A stretch of 64,000 nucleotides of DNA. Origin: Paenibacillus mendelii. GTDB taxonomy: Bacteria > Bacillota > Bacilli > Paenibacillales > Paenibacillaceae. The notes beneath the pieces were generated by a model. That model was given only the letters and a program-made list of their open reading frames with translations, was not told where the DNA came from and ran no database searches. A program made the position numbers and the translations under genes. Positions 46,963 through 56,853 of the stretch are shown here, one piece after another; within the stretch, counting starts at the first letter, position 1, and each line of letters begins with the position of its first letter. The DNA lies in assembly GCF_024498075.1 (NCBI RefSeq), contig NZ_JANHOF010000017.1:1-64000 (forward strand), in the 5' to 3' direction.

Positions 46963-49900
46963 ATGTTGTTTTGGAAGAGGTCGTGGTTTATCGGGGGTAT
47001 GGCTATACTGCTGGCGTTGTCAATGGTCACGCTGGGCTATGATGAAGTGGGAGGCGGTACCGCTGAGGCCAGCGATGGAGCCGTCACATATACGCAGGAT
47101 TTTTCTAACGTTACGGAGGGTCATGGCCCGGTGTGGGACATTGACGATACATGGCAGGGCAATAATGCGCAAATCGTCGGCGGCGCGCTGACGAATCTCG
47201 ATGGGCTGCTGCACGGCTTGCGCTACAAAAAAACGACGCCTGCCACGGGAACCTACACGGCGCAATTCGATCTGGTTTCCGCGCCAGCGGATTCCTCCCC
47301 GTGGATGACACTGTACGTCGGTTTGCGGCTGGGGACATACGTCAAGCAAGCCAACGAAGCCGACGGCCTGTGGCTTGCATTCAAGGACAATAAGATCGGC
47401 ATGAGAACGAATAATTGGCCGGAAACGACATATATGACCATCGATTATGACTTCTACGAAGCACGCAGAGTCTATATCGAAGACAACGTTGATCAGGACA
47501 TCGTCAAGATATATGTCGAGGATAATCAAGGTGTCAAAACATTCGTGGCGCAGGTAGCGATCCAAGGTCAGTCCGTCAGCATGTATGCCGCGGATGATCT
47601 CATTACTCCCGCAATCACGACGCAGCTTTCATACCAGCTCGCTAAGACAGGCTACATTAACTGGTGGGTTCACCTGACGACTGGAGTCTTCTTGGACAAT
47701 GTCTCCGTTATTACGGAAGCAGCCACCGATTCCGTCGATTTCCCTAATGATACCGTCATCCGCGACGACATCTGGGAAGTGAACAATGCCCAGGTGATTG
47801 ACGGTGCCCTTACGAACCCGAACGGCGGGCTATATGGGCTTCGCTTCAAGAAGAAGACAACGGCAGCCGGAAGCTACCAGGTGAAATTTGATCTGCAGGC
47901 CGCACCGGTGGATACCTCGCCATGGATGACGATGTACGTGGGCTTGCGCCTTAGCGGCTATTCGTCACAGGCTAACGAATCGACAGGCCTGTGGCTTGCC
48001 TTCAAGGACAACAAGGTCGGAATTCGCACGAACAACTGGCCACTCACCGGATATGTCCAAATTCCGTATAGCTTCGCGGATATGCGGACGGTCGAGCTTG
48101 AAGACGATCTGGATCAGAATATCGTGAAGATCTACGTCAACGACGACCAAGGAGCGAGAGCATTCGTCGCGCAGGCCGTGATAGACGAGACGAGCGTCAA
48201 GCTGTACGCAGCGGATGATCTGCAGACGCCGGCCGTGACCTCGGAGCCGGGGTATGTCATTGGCAAGAGCGGATTCATTAACTGGTGGGTGCATAACGCG
48301 CCGAACATTGTGCTCGATAATGTATCCGTCACGACAGCCGAGTATCAGCGTCCGCCATACGAAGCGGCGGATCCGCTTCAATACCGGGATGTGTACAGCG
48401 ATACGTGGGTAGCCGCGGACGATTTGTCCAGAACGACGCCGACCTACGCGGCGGTGGGAGCACCGAAGGATAAGAAGGTCGGCATGTTCTATTTCTTATG
48501 GCATGACTCCTCATCGGGTCAAATCTTTGATCACAATAAAGCGTATCTCGAAGGCGGTGTGAACGCGGTGTGGGATATGATCCCGCAGGGACCGCTCGGA
48601 TTCGCGCATTACTGGGCGGAGCCTTATTTCGGCTATTACCGCTCCGACGACCGGTGGGTCATCCGCAAGCATGCGAACATGCTGACGGAAGCAGGGGTGG
48701 ATTTCGTCTTCTTCGATAACTCCAATAATCTGCTGTATCCGCATATCTACACGGCAGTACTCGACGAGTATAAGAAGATGAGAAACGAAGGACTCGATAC
48801 GCCGCAGATCGTCTTCTTCTTCGGTGACAATGCCGATTTCGGCAAGAACATGATGACGCAAGCCTGGGAAGAGGTCTACAAAGACGGTTATTACAACGAG
48901 CTGTGGTTCAAAGTCGACGGCAAACCGCTCGTGCTCGGCAACCTGAACAAGGTACCCAAGTCGCTTCGCGAGCAATTCACGGTTCGCTCGTCGTGGGCAT
49001 TCAACGGTTGGACGGGTGACGGCATGGGCAGATGGCCGTGGATCGCTGAATATCCGCAAGCGCCCGGCAAAGACCCTGTAACGGGAGAAGTGGAGCAGCT
49101 GACGATCGCGTCGGGCTTCCATGCGAATGCGTCCAAGGGGCGCAGCTTCGCGGGCGGCGAGCAGCCTACCGACGGACAGAATGCATTCGAATTCGAGCTG
49201 CCGACGACACCGCTCGGTCTGGCCTACGAGGAGCAATGGAGCCGCGCTTCCGAAGTCGATCCGGAATATGTCATGCTGACGGGCTGGAACGAATGGTGGG
49301 CAGGCAGATGGGAGAACGACGCTAACGGGCAGCGGATCGCCAACACATATACGGTGGTGAGGGATGATCCCACCTACAAGCATTATTACGTGGATGCGTT
49401 CAATCCCGAGTTCAGCCGTGACCTCGAGCCGATGAAGGGCGGGTTTAACGACAACTATTATTATCAGACCGTGGAGAAGGTCCGCCAGTTCAAGGGCGTT
49501 CGGCCGATCCCGGCGGTGTTCGGGCAAGGGAAAATTCACCAGCAGAAAGCGTTCCAGGAGTGGAAGGCGGTCGGTCCGGAATACCGGGATACGCTGGGCG
49601 ATACGTCACATCGGGACAGCATGTCCTTCGCAGGCGTCTATCATTATACGAATACAAGCGGCAGGAATGATATCGAGTATGCGAAGGTCAGCTCGGATAA
49701 TCACAACTGGTACTTCTATGTACGGACGAAGGATGCCGTCACGTCCCGCACGGGTACGAACTGGATGAACCTGTTCATCGATGCCGACCAGAATGCCGCA
49801 ACCGGCTGGGAAGGGTATGACTTTATCATTAACCGCTTGGAGAGCGGCGGCAAAGCATCGATTGAGACCAACGACGGCGGAAGCTGGAATTGGACGAAGA

Positions 49901-50469
49901 CAGGCGATGCCGCGTATACCGTAAGCGGCAATGAAATGTATATTACGATTCCGAAGAACATGCTGAACGTTGATACGGCCCAAGGCTTTGATTTCAAATG
50001 GGCGGACAATTCCGTTGCCGATGGGGATGTTATGCAGTTCCTGGATCAGGGGGATGCCGCACCGAATGGCCGATTCAACTATCGCTACACGACCCAGACC
50101 CAGAATGTAACGCTCAGCACCGAGCTTTCTGCCTTACTGAATGACGGGGCTGTTGCGATGAAGGTCAACGGGTATGAAGCTTATTTGGACAATAAGAAGG
50201 TCATTGTCGATAAGGACAACACCAACATCACGCCGATCGGGGAGAACGGCCAGCTGTACATCCCCGTCACCTTCCTGGAGAAGACGGCGAAGAAAGTCGT
50301 GAACAAGAAAGAGCTGAAGAAGTGGAGGGGTGAAGACTACGTTGACGTGAACACGGCGGCGCTCATCTTGGGCAAACAGGCGACAGTCAGCGGGTCGGGC
50401 ATTGTCATCTTCTCCGCAGGCGGCAGCGTGAGCACGGAAGTGCTGGAGGAGCTCTTCCGCAAATTATAG
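46963..50469 (+). CDS. Secreted multidomain glycoside hydrolase (GH99/GH71-like barrel) with tandem carbohydrate-binding-like modules
   Basis: A 1168-residue secreted protein. After a signal peptide come two ~195-residue beta-sandwich repeats (~45-265 and ~270-465) alike in sequence (GLYGLRFKK, PWMTMYVGLRL, GLWLAFKDNKVGIRTNNWP, INWWVH). A TIM-barrel-like domain (~490-850) shows GMFYFLWHD, DFVFFDNSNN and GWNEWWAGRWEN, the last typical of GH99/GH71/WbsX-like hydrolases. Next is a CBM9-like domain (~865-1055), then a copper-amine-oxidase-N-like module. ATG 46963 is favoured over ATG 46960 for spacing to GGAGGT. A perfect cre lies just upstream. With two sulfatases downstream, a sulfated glycan substrate is likely but not shown. 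Confidence 0.82.
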   Translation: MLFWKRSWFIGGMAILLALSMVTLGYDEVGGGTAEASDGAVTYTQDFSNVTEGHGPVWDIDDTWQGNNAQIVGGALTNLDGLLHGLRYKKTTPATGTYTAQFDLVSAPADSSPWMTLYVGLRLGTYVKQANEADGLWLAFKDNKIGMRTNNWPETTYMTIDYDFYEARRVYIEDNVDQDIVKIYVEDNQGVKTFVAQVAIQGQSVSMYAADDLITPAITTQLSYQLAKTGYINWWVHLTTGVFLDNVSVITEAATDSVDFPNDTVIRDDIWEVNNAQVIDGALTNPNGGLYGLRFKKKTTAAGSYQVKFDLQAAPVDTSPWMTMYVGLRLSGYSSQANESTGLWLAFKDNKVGIRTNNWPLTGYVQIPYSFADMRTVELEDDLDQNIVKIYVNDDQGARAFVAQAVIDETSVKLYAADDLQTPAVTSEPGYVIGKSGFINWWVHNAPNIVLDNVSVTTAEYQRPPYEAADPLQYRDVYSDTWVAADDLSRTTPTYAAVGAPKDKKVGMFYFLWHDSSSGQIFDHNKAYLEGGVNAVWDMIPQGPLGFAHYWAEPYFGYYRSDDRWVIRKHANMLTEAGVDFVFFDNSNNLLYPHIYTAVLDEYKKMRNEGLDTPQIVFFFGDNADFGKNMMTQAWEEVYKDGYYNELWFKVDGKPLVLGNLNKVPKSLREQFTVRSSWAFNGWTGDGMGRWPWIAEYPQAPGKDPVTGEVEQLTIASGFHANASKGRSFAGGEQPTDGQNAFEFELPTTPLGLAYEEQWSRASEVDPEYVMLTGWNEWWAGRWENDANGQRIANTYTVVRDDPTYKHYYVDAFNPEFSRDLEPMKGGFNDNYYYQTVEKVRQFKGVRPIPAVFGQGKIHQQKAFQEWKAVGPEYRDTLGDTSHRDSMSFAGVYHYTNTSGRNDIEYAKVSSDNHNWYFYVRTKDAVTSRTGTNWMNLFIDADQNAATGWEGYDFIINRLESGGKASIETNDGGSWNWTKTGDAAYTVSGNEMYITIPKNMLNVDTAQGFDFKWADNSVADGDVMQFLDQGDAAPNGRFNYRYTTQTQNVTLSTELSALLNDGAVAMKVNGYEAYLDNKKVIVDKDNTNITPIGENGQLYIPVTFLEKTAKKVVNKKELKKWRGEDYVDVNTAALILGKQATVSGSGIVIFSAGGSVSTEVLEELFRKL

Positions 50470-50531
50470 TCGGCAGGCTCTGTCCTTCTCTATGGGCGGG
50501 GCAGTGAGCTAACAAGGCTTTTATTATGAAT

Positions 50532-50569
50532 AAGGCAGCTTCGCCAGGGCGGCGGGGCTGCTTTGTTTG
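50532..50569 (+). terminator. Terminator of the glycosidase gene
   Basis: AAGGCAGC pairs with GCTGCTTT (one G-U), with an inner CGCC/GGCG, followed by GTTTG. Confidence 0.6.
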
Positions 50570-50737
50570 TGACAGAGGCGTTCCGCAGCAAGCTGGACTT
50601 ATCTGAACGTTTCGTCCCGCCGGCATGATTGACTAACCTAGGATAACAGCCTATATTGTACGGAGGACAGACGCGGGAGTCATAGACTGAGAGGCAGTAT
50701 CATGATTCGCAGGCAAGGCAATAGGAGGGGGGACAAC

Positions 50738-52996
50738 ATGAAGCGCAAACTTAACAATTCCCGCCTGTTCTATCAATTCCTGTTGTCGCATGTGCTTATA
50801 TTCGCTATACCGTTCACGATTCTTAGCGGCGTTGTTTATTATAACGCGGTCGTCCGGTTTAAGAGCGAGATCGAGACATCGAACGTGTACAAGCTCAATC
50901 AGGTCAAAAATACATTCGATCTGCTTGTGCGCGGTCTGGACAACACGGCATCGAGAATTTCAATCGATCGGCACCTGACGCCATTTATGGTCAGGAGCGG
51001 GATCTATAACGAAATGGAAGCGGTAGAAGAGCTTAGCAAGTACAAGGTGAATAACACCATTGTCGACGAGGTAGCGCTATATTTTCACGGTGACCGGCAG
51101 CTGTATTCCTCCATTGGGATGAATTCGTTCGATACATTTACGGAGCGGATTTACCGGTTCAGCGATATTGACGGGGATCGTCTGGCGAAAGAGATGAGCG
51201 AGCTTCAGCTCCCGGAAATCCGGCGTATTCAGACATACCTATCAGGAAGTGACCAGAAGCAGAACATGCTCTTATACATGTTCCCGATTCCGCGCAACAG
51301 CCAATCGCCTTATGGGACGGTCTCCTTTATTATTCGCGAATCGGTGATGACTGACCTCGTCGGACCGATATTGGGGGATTTTAATGGCAGCGTTTACATC
51401 TCGGATGCAAACGGCCGCATTCTTGCCTCCCGAAGCCGTGAGAACAACCTTACGGAACAGAATGCCATCAATGAAATGTCGCGCCATAATGAGGAGGGCA
51501 TCTACAATGCGACTATTGGAGGAGAGCGGTATTCGCTCATGCAAGCCAAGTCGGATTTGACCGGGTGGTCCTACGTGATTGCGATGCCGACAAGCCAGTT
51601 TCTGGACCGCGTTTTGGAGATGCGGACCTTTATTCTGCTTATTTGTTCCGCAGTTGTCGCGTTCGGCATTCTAATCGCTGTCCTGCTCTCCACAAGACAA
51701 TACCGACCGATCCGCAGCATTGCCGAGTACGCTCGATCCTTGCAGGGACGATCCCCCGCAATCGCCGATCGCAGGCACAACGAATTGGACCTTATCCGGG
51801 ATTCCGTTCATGCCACGCGCGACCTGATGGAGCAGATCAATCATCAGCGTCCGATTGTGCGCGAGCAATTCTTCGTCCGTTTACTGGTAGGTTCGATCAA
51901 GGATTCGGGTGAAATCACCGCGTTCATGGCCCGGGAAAACATGACGCTGCCTGGCGAGAGCTGCTTTGTGGCCGTCATACCAACGGACGGATACGAGCAT
52001 ATCTCTACACAGAGCCGGGAAGAGCTGCTGCGGATGTTGTCCGAGGTTGCGCTGCCGGGGGCTGTAGGATACGGTGTGGAAATGATCCAGGACAACGTCA
52101 TCGCTATCCTTATAGTAACGGGGTGTGACGTAACGGCCATGCGCGAGACTCAGGAGGAGAGCGCACGTGAAATCGTGCGGTTGTTCGAGCAATGCTGGGG
52201 CATTCGGCCAACGGTCGGCATCGGGAATCCGGTATCGGGCATGCCGCTCGTGAACCGCTCCTATATCGAAGCTTCAGCCGCCATGGAGGCTAATGCCAGG
52301 GGGCGCCGGGGCGGAATTGTATTCTTCGACGAGCTCTCGGAATGGCAGGAGAGCAATGAGTGGTATTCCGTCGAGGAACAAATCCGCATGGTGCAAAGCA
52401 TGAAACAGGGTAATAAAGAAGCGGCAAGAACGGCGCTGGCGACGATTATGAGCGATTTGCAGGGAAAAGATGTGTCGTTGTTCTATCTCCGCTGCATGTG
52501 CTTTGATTTGATCAACACATTCTTGAGAACGATGAACGAGCTCAAGCTGAACATTCAACAGGAGCATCGGCGGAATTTGATCGAATTCTCGACACTGAAG
52601 CAGCTCAATGCAGGCATGGACGGCCTGATTGACGACATATGCGATTACGTGCAGGCCAATAAGGAAAGCAAGAGCAGCGCTCTGGGCGCCGATATCTTGC
52701 ACTATATCGGGCAGCATTACAACGAATATGATTTGAATCTGGAGAAGATCGCCGATCATTTCCGCATGTCTCTCTCGTACTTCAGCCGTTTCATGAAAGA
52801 TCAAACCGGCTATACGTTTACCGACTACGTCACCCATCTTCGCATGGAGGAAGTAAAACGGCAGCTGAAGAGCAGCGACCTCCCGATCAAGAACATTGTG
52901 ACCAGCGTCGGCTACTCGGATGTATCGAATTTCATGCGTAAATTTAAAAACACGGAGGGCCTTACGCTAGGGCAGTACCGCAAGCTGCATTCATAA
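50738..52996 (+). CDS. Membrane-bound AraC-type regulator with extracytoplasmic sensor
   Basis: A 752-residue one-component regulator. A TM helix (~12-35), an outside Cache-like sensor (~40-290) and a second TM helix (~295-320) are followed by a HAMP-like/coiled segment. A central cytosolic region leads to a C-terminal AraC double HTH (~655-752) with LEKIADHFRMSLSYFSRFMKD, TFTDYVTHLRMEEVKRQL and NFMRKFKNTEGLTLGQYRK. This architecture is common next to Lpl-type sugar ABC transporters in Paenibacillus. The start at 50738 has AGGAGGGGGG. It directly precedes the importer genes and likely acts at the two 19-bp repeats at 53128-53213. Confidence 0.9.
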   Translation: MKRKLNNSRLFYQFLLSHVLIFAIPFTILSGVVYYNAVVRFKSEIETSNVYKLNQVKNTFDLLVRGLDNTASRISIDRHLTPFMVRSGIYNEMEAVEELSKYKVNNTIVDEVALYFHGDRQLYSSIGMNSFDTFTERIYRFSDIDGDRLAKEMSELQLPEIRRIQTYLSGSDQKQNMLLYMFPIPRNSQSPYGTVSFIIRESVMTDLVGPILGDFNGSVYISDANGRILASRSRENNLTEQNAINEMSRHNEEGIYNATIGGERYSLMQAKSDLTGWSYVIAMPTSQFLDRVLEMRTFILLICSAVVAFGILIAVLLSTRQYRPIRSIAEYARSLQGRSPAIADRRHNELDLIRDSVHATRDLMEQINHQRPIVREQFFVRLLVGSIKDSGEITAFMARENMTLPGESCFVAVIPTDGYEHISTQSREELLRMLSEVALPGAVGYGVEMIQDNVIAILIVTGCDVTAMRETQEESAREIVRLFEQCWGIRPTVGIGNPVSGMPLVNRSYIEASAAMEANARGRRGGIVFFDELSEWQESNEWYSVEEQIRMVQSMKQGNKEAARTALATIMSDLQGKDVSLFYLRCMCFDLINTFLRTMNELKLNIQQEHRRNLIEFSTLKQLNAGMDGLIDDICDYVQANKESKSSALGADILHYIGQHYNEYDLNLEKIADHFRMSLSYFSRFMKDQTGYTFTDYVTHLRMEEVKRQLKSSDLPIKNIVTSVGYSDVSNFMRKFKNTEGLTLGQYRKLHS

Positions 52997-53025
52997 ACGA
53001 CTTTCTATCGGAATGTCGTCCGATA

Positions 53026-53073
53026 AGCCATTCCCTCGAATGAAGACTCATTCGGGTGGAATGGCTATTTTTA
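53026..53073 (+). terminator. Terminator after the membrane AraC gene
   Basis: AGCCATTCC pairs with GGAATGGCT, with an inner CGAATGA/TCATTCG arm, followed by ATTTTTA. Confidence 0.88.
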
Positions 53074-53127
53074 TTGGCGCGTAATAGAAGGTGGAAAGCC
53101 TGTAGGGACGCGGGATGAGCGGGTTGA

Positions 53128-53146
53128 ATGTAAAGAATGACAACCT
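53128..53146 (+). promoter_or_regulatory. Activator-site direct repeat, copy 1
   Basis: ATGTAAAGAATGACAACCT; the second copy lies 67 bp downstream with two mismatches. Likely a binding site of the AraC-type protein encoded just upstream. Confidence 0.65.
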
Positions 53147-53194
53147 GCCGCATGAACGACATATTTACACAGGACCTGTCTGTGGGGGCATTCC

Positions 53195-53213
53195 ATGTAA
53201 AAAGTGACAACCT
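53195..53213 (+). promoter_or_regulatory. Activator-site direct repeat, copy 2
   Basis: ATGTAAAAAGTGACAACCT. A possible -10 (CATAAT) lies 45 bp downstream at 53258-53263, with a poor -35, as expected for an activator-dependent promoter. Confidence 0.65.
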
Positions 53214-53302
53214 CAAAGCATCAATCACAAATTTACGATTGTCCGTCTGAGCGGTAGCATAATGGCTATAAACCGCGGTGAGTTAGAGGGGGAGTTAGAT
53301 TC

Positions 53303-54259
53303 ATGACAGCACAGACGGAGCCGCTCGCTGCCAAGAAGGCGGAGCGTGCACCGAGACGAAGCGGCTGGAAGTCCATTCGTAAGAATTGGGAATTGTACGT
53401 GTTCGTATTGCCCACGATGGCGTATTTTATCGTATTTCATTATTTTCCGATGTATGGCTTGCAGATCGCCTTCAGGGATTATACGCCAAGCCTAGGGATC
53501 TGGAACAGCCCTTGGGTCGGTCTTGAGAATTTGCAGCGCTTCTTCGATTCGTATTATTTCTGGACGCTGATCTGGAACACGATCGGAATCAGCCTGTACG
53601 AGCTGGCCGTCGGGTTCCCGATACCGATCCTGCTTGCTTTGGCGTTGAACGAGCTTCGCAACGGGACGTTCAAGAAGTGGGTACAGACCGTAACGTACGC
53701 GCCGCACTTTATATCCGTAGTCGTCATGTCGGGTATGATCATCGCGTTTACGTCTCCAAGCAGCGGACTGATTAATTTAGCGATCAAGGCTTTGGGCGGA
53801 GATCCGATAGCGTTTCTCTCCGAGCCTGGCTGGTTCAAGAGCGTGTTCGTCTTCTCCGGCGTCTGGCAGAGCATGGGCTGGGGAACAATCATTTACTTGG
53901 CGGCGCTGGCCGGGGTCGATCCCCAGCAGCATGAGGCGGCGATGATTGACGGCGCAACCCGGCTGCAGCGAATCTGGCATATTAACTTGCCGAGCATCGT
54001 TCCGACGATGGTCATCCTGCTCATCCTGAATGTGGGGAGCTTCATGTCCGTCGGTTTTGAGAAAGTATTCCTGCTCCAGAACCCGCTTAATCTGGAAGCG
54101 TCGGATGTCATCTCTACTTACGTATACCGCAGCGGGCTTGTACAAGGACAGTTCAGCTTCTCCGCGGCGGTCGGCTTGTTTAACTCGGTCATTAACTTTA
54201 TACTGCTTCTTACTGTAAATCGGGTCGCCAAACGATTGAACGAGACGAGCCTATGGTAA
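53303..54259 (+). CDS. Sugar ABC transporter permease (LplB-like)
   Basis: A 318-residue integral membrane protein with six TM helices. The EAA loop that contacts the ATPase is EAAMIDGATRLQRIWHINLP. The N-terminal FHYFPMYGLQIAFRDY is typical of LplB/YtcP-type carbohydrate permeases. GGGGGAG precedes the ATG. First gene of an importer operon; two 19-bp direct repeats lie upstream. As is usual for this family, no ATPase gene is present; a shared MsmX-like ATPase elsewhere is expected. Confidence 0.93.
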   Translation: MTAQTEPLAAKKAERAPRRSGWKSIRKNWELYVFVLPTMAYFIVFHYFPMYGLQIAFRDYTPSLGIWNSPWVGLENLQRFFDSYYFWTLIWNTIGISLYELAVGFPIPILLALALNELRNGTFKKWVQTVTYAPHFISVVVMSGMIIAFTSPSSGLINLAIKALGGDPIAFLSEPGWFKSVFVFSGVWQSMGWGTIIYLAALAGVDPQQHEAAMIDGATRLQRIWHINLPSIVPTMVILLILNVGSFMSVGFEKVFLLQNPLNLEASDVISTYVYRSGLVQGQFSFSAAVGLFNSVINFILLLTVNRVAKRLNETSLW

Positions 54260-54277
54260 GGGGGAAGGTGGACAACC

Positions 54278-55171
54278 ATGAATAGGGAAGCCAGATCGGA
54301 CCGTGTGTTCGATGTCGTCAATAAATTGTTTCTGTTCTGCGTACTGATTATCGTTTTGTACCCGCTGGTGTATGTTGTCAGCGCTTCGATAAGCGATCCC
54401 GTCTATGTGAATCAGGGAGCGATGTGGCTGTTCCCGAAGGGAATTACGTTTGAAGGATACCAGCGGGTTTTTCAAAATCCGGAGATTTGGGCCGGTTACG
54501 CCAACACGATCTTGTATACGGTTGCCGGAACGAGCATCAACCTTCTGTTCACGCTTCCTGGCGCCTATGCGCTCTCACGCAAAGATTTGAAGGGGCGCGG
54601 CATCATGATGGGCTTGATCGTGTTCACGATGTTTTTCGGCGGCGGTCTCGTTCCGACGTTTCTGCTCGTCAGCGGGCTTGGAATGATGAACACCGTATGG
54701 GCGCTGCTGATTCCGAATGCGGTCGCGGTATACAATCTGATTATTTGCCGTACGTTTTTTCAAATGAATATTCCAAAGGAATTGCAGGAATCGGCAGAGA
54801 TTGACGGCAGCTCCAATACGATGCTGTTTCTGAGAATCGTGCTTCCGTTATCCGCGCCAATTATCGCCGTCATGGGGCTCTATTACGGGGTGACGCACTG
54901 GAACAGTTATTTCAGCGCCATCATCTATTTGAAGGATCGCAGCTTATATCCGCTGCAATTGATTCTGCGGGAAATCCTCGTGCAGAACCAGATGAGCGAT
55001 ACGATGCTGATGACCGGGGACGATATGGAAGCCATGGCCAAGCAAGCCCGGATCGCGGACATCATTAAATATGCGGTTATGATCGTATCGAGCTTGCCAA
55101 TTATCGTCGTTTATCCATTCATGCAGCGGTTTTTCATGAAGGGTGTGTTGATCGGATCCGTCAAAGGGTAA
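54278..55171 (+). CDS. Carbohydrate ABC transporter permease (LplC-like)
   Basis: A 297-residue membrane protein, second half of the permease pair. The EAA loop is ESAEIDGSSNTMLFLRIVLPLS; other family segments are DPVYVNQGAMWLFPKG and GGGLVPTFLLV. It begins 18 bp after the first permease, with GGGGAAGG upstream. The C-terminus MQRFFMKGVLIGSVKG is characteristic of YtcP/LplC proteins. Confidence 0.94.
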   Translation: MNREARSDRVFDVVNKLFLFCVLIIVLYPLVYVVSASISDPVYVNQGAMWLFPKGITFEGYQRVFQNPEIWAGYANTILYTVAGTSINLLFTLPGAYALSRKDLKGRGIMMGLIVFTMFFGGGLVPTFLLVSGLGMMNTVWALLIPNAVAVYNLIICRTFFQMNIPKELQESAEIDGSSNTMLFLRIVLPLSAPIIAVMGLYYGVTHWNSYFSAIIYLKDRSLYPLQLILREILVQNQMSDTMLMTGDDMEAMAKQARIADIIKYAVMIVSSLPIIVVYPFMQRFFMKGVLIGSVKG

Positions 55172-55235
55172 CGGAATCCGGTTTTACATAGCACAGCAAA
55201 TCAACTAGTGGGGGAAGAGAAAGGGGAAGCAGCAA

Positions 55236-56834
55236 ATGAAGAAGTGGTTGAAAACAAGCATGGTCGCCATCGTAAGCAGTGCGGTCCTGCTGGCCGGATG
55301 CAGCTCAGACAAAGCAGGGGATACGTCGACATCGGAAGGTGGCGGGGCGCCGAGCAATTTCAATGCGGAAGGCTACCCGATCGTGAGCGACAAGGTCACC
55401 TTGAAGATGATGGGATCGAAAGCGGCCATTCATGGTCCATGGGAAGATATGATCCTGTTCAAAAAAATGGAGGAAATGACGAATATCCATTTCGAATTCG
55501 ACACGCCTCCGCAAGCGAACTACCTGGAGACGAAGAACCTGGCGTTTGCCAGCCGTCAATTGCCCGACGTGTTCTTCAACTCCCAGCTGACGCCGGATGA
55601 CGAAGTAACCTACGGCGGCCAAGGGTATTTGATTCCATTAGAAGGTCTTATCGAGAAATATGCACCGAATTTCAGCAAGCTGATGAACGACAATCCTGAA
55701 ATCAAGAAGTCGATCACAACGATGGACGGGCATATCTATGCGCTGCCGCTCATTATCGACCAGCCCCGGGCTTTTGTTCCGAACCGGATGTGGCTGAACG
55801 GAGATTGGATGGCGAGCTTAGGTGTTACGGCAGAACCAGCGACAACGGATGAGTTGTATGAGCTGCTGAAGCGGTTCAAGAATGAGGATCCCAATAAGAA
55901 CGGTAAGGACGATGAGATCCCTATGTCCGGCGTGAAATTGGATAGCTTGCAGGTCGCGCTGCTTCCGGCATTCGGCTTGCTGGGCCGGGAAGTAGAAGTG
56001 AAGGACGGGAAGGCGCGTTTCAATCCGGTCCAGAGCCAATACAAGGAATACCTCACTTACTTGAATAAGCTGTTCTCTGAGAAGCTGCTGGATAACGAAA
56101 TGTTCGTGCAGACCTCCCAACAGATGAATGCTAAGGGAAATGCGAATCAACTGGGTGCTTTCTCAGGGTCGGCTCCGGATCTTGTACTTAAGGTAGACAA
56201 GCCGGAAGACAATTTGAAGCACCCGATGCTCGGACCGCTTACAAGTCCGGTAAACAGTGAGAAGCTGGCGATGAGGGCATCGAATATCCGCAGAGGCACG
56301 TTCGCGATTACGAGCGAGAATAAATATCCTGAAGCAACGATGCGCTGGGTCGATTATTTGTACTCTACCGAAGGCAGCCAGTTGGCTTATCTAGGAAACA
56401 GCTTCAAATGGCTGGACGATGCAAAGACCAAATGGACTTTCGATTCTCCTGAAGGCGAAAATCCGGAGGAATACCGCGCTAAGCTGACCCCGGATGTAGG
56501 CGGACAGCTGCCGCTGATTAAAGAAAGAGAGTTCGACGCTAAGCGCGACAACGGCAAAGGGCCGGATTATAATAAGATGGTGGATGAGGAGCTGAATCCA
56601 TATGCTAAGCGGGAATATCCGGACGTATATTTCAGCAACGAGGAGCAAAAGCGGCTGAATGTAATCAAGACCGACATTAAAACGTATGTCGATCAAATGG
56701 AAGCGAAGTTTATTGTCGGACAGGAGCCGTTCACGAAGTGGGACGATTATCTGAATACGATCAATAAGATGGGTCTGGATGAAATGCTGAAGATTTACCA
56801 GGATGCCTACGAGCGCTGGAACGCATTGAAATAA
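55236..56834 (+). CDS. Extracellular sugar-binding lipoprotein (LplA-like)
   Basis: A 532-residue solute-binding lipoprotein. The signal ends in the lipobox LLAGC followed by SSD. The mature part is a large periplasmic-binding fold of the long (~500 residue) LplA class, with WLNGDWMASLGV, a PNKNGKDDEIPMSG segment and RWVDYLYSTEGSQ. AAAGGGGAAG precedes the ATG. It delivers oligosaccharides to the two permeases encoded just upstream. The ligand is unknown; the sulfatases downstream suggest a sulfated sugar. Confidence 0.93.
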   Translation: MKKWLKTSMVAIVSSAVLLAGCSSDKAGDTSTSEGGGAPSNFNAEGYPIVSDKVTLKMMGSKAAIHGPWEDMILFKKMEEMTNIHFEFDTPPQANYLETKNLAFASRQLPDVFFNSQLTPDDEVTYGGQGYLIPLEGLIEKYAPNFSKLMNDNPEIKKSITTMDGHIYALPLIIDQPRAFVPNRMWLNGDWMASLGVTAEPATTDELYELLKRFKNEDPNKNGKDDEIPMSGVKLDSLQVALLPAFGLLGREVEVKDGKARFNPVQSQYKEYLTYLNKLFSEKLLDNEMFVQTSQQMNAKGNANQLGAFSGSAPDLVLKVDKPEDNLKHPMLGPLTSPVNSEKLAMRASNIRRGTFAITSENKYPEATMRWVDYLYSTEGSQLAYLGNSFKWLDDAKTKWTFDSPEGENPEEYRAKLTPDVGGQLPLIKEREFDAKRDNGKGPDYNKMVDEELNPYAKREYPDVYFSNEEQKRLNVIKTDIKTYVDQMEAKFIVGQEPFTKWDDYLNTINKMGLDEMLKIYQDAYERWNALK

Positions 56835-56853
56835 GAGAAAAGGTGTGACCGTT

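Noticed and set aside
48511-49539. 342-codon minus-strand frame inside the secreted glycosidase gene
   Set aside because: Antisense shadow of a clear GH-type protein.
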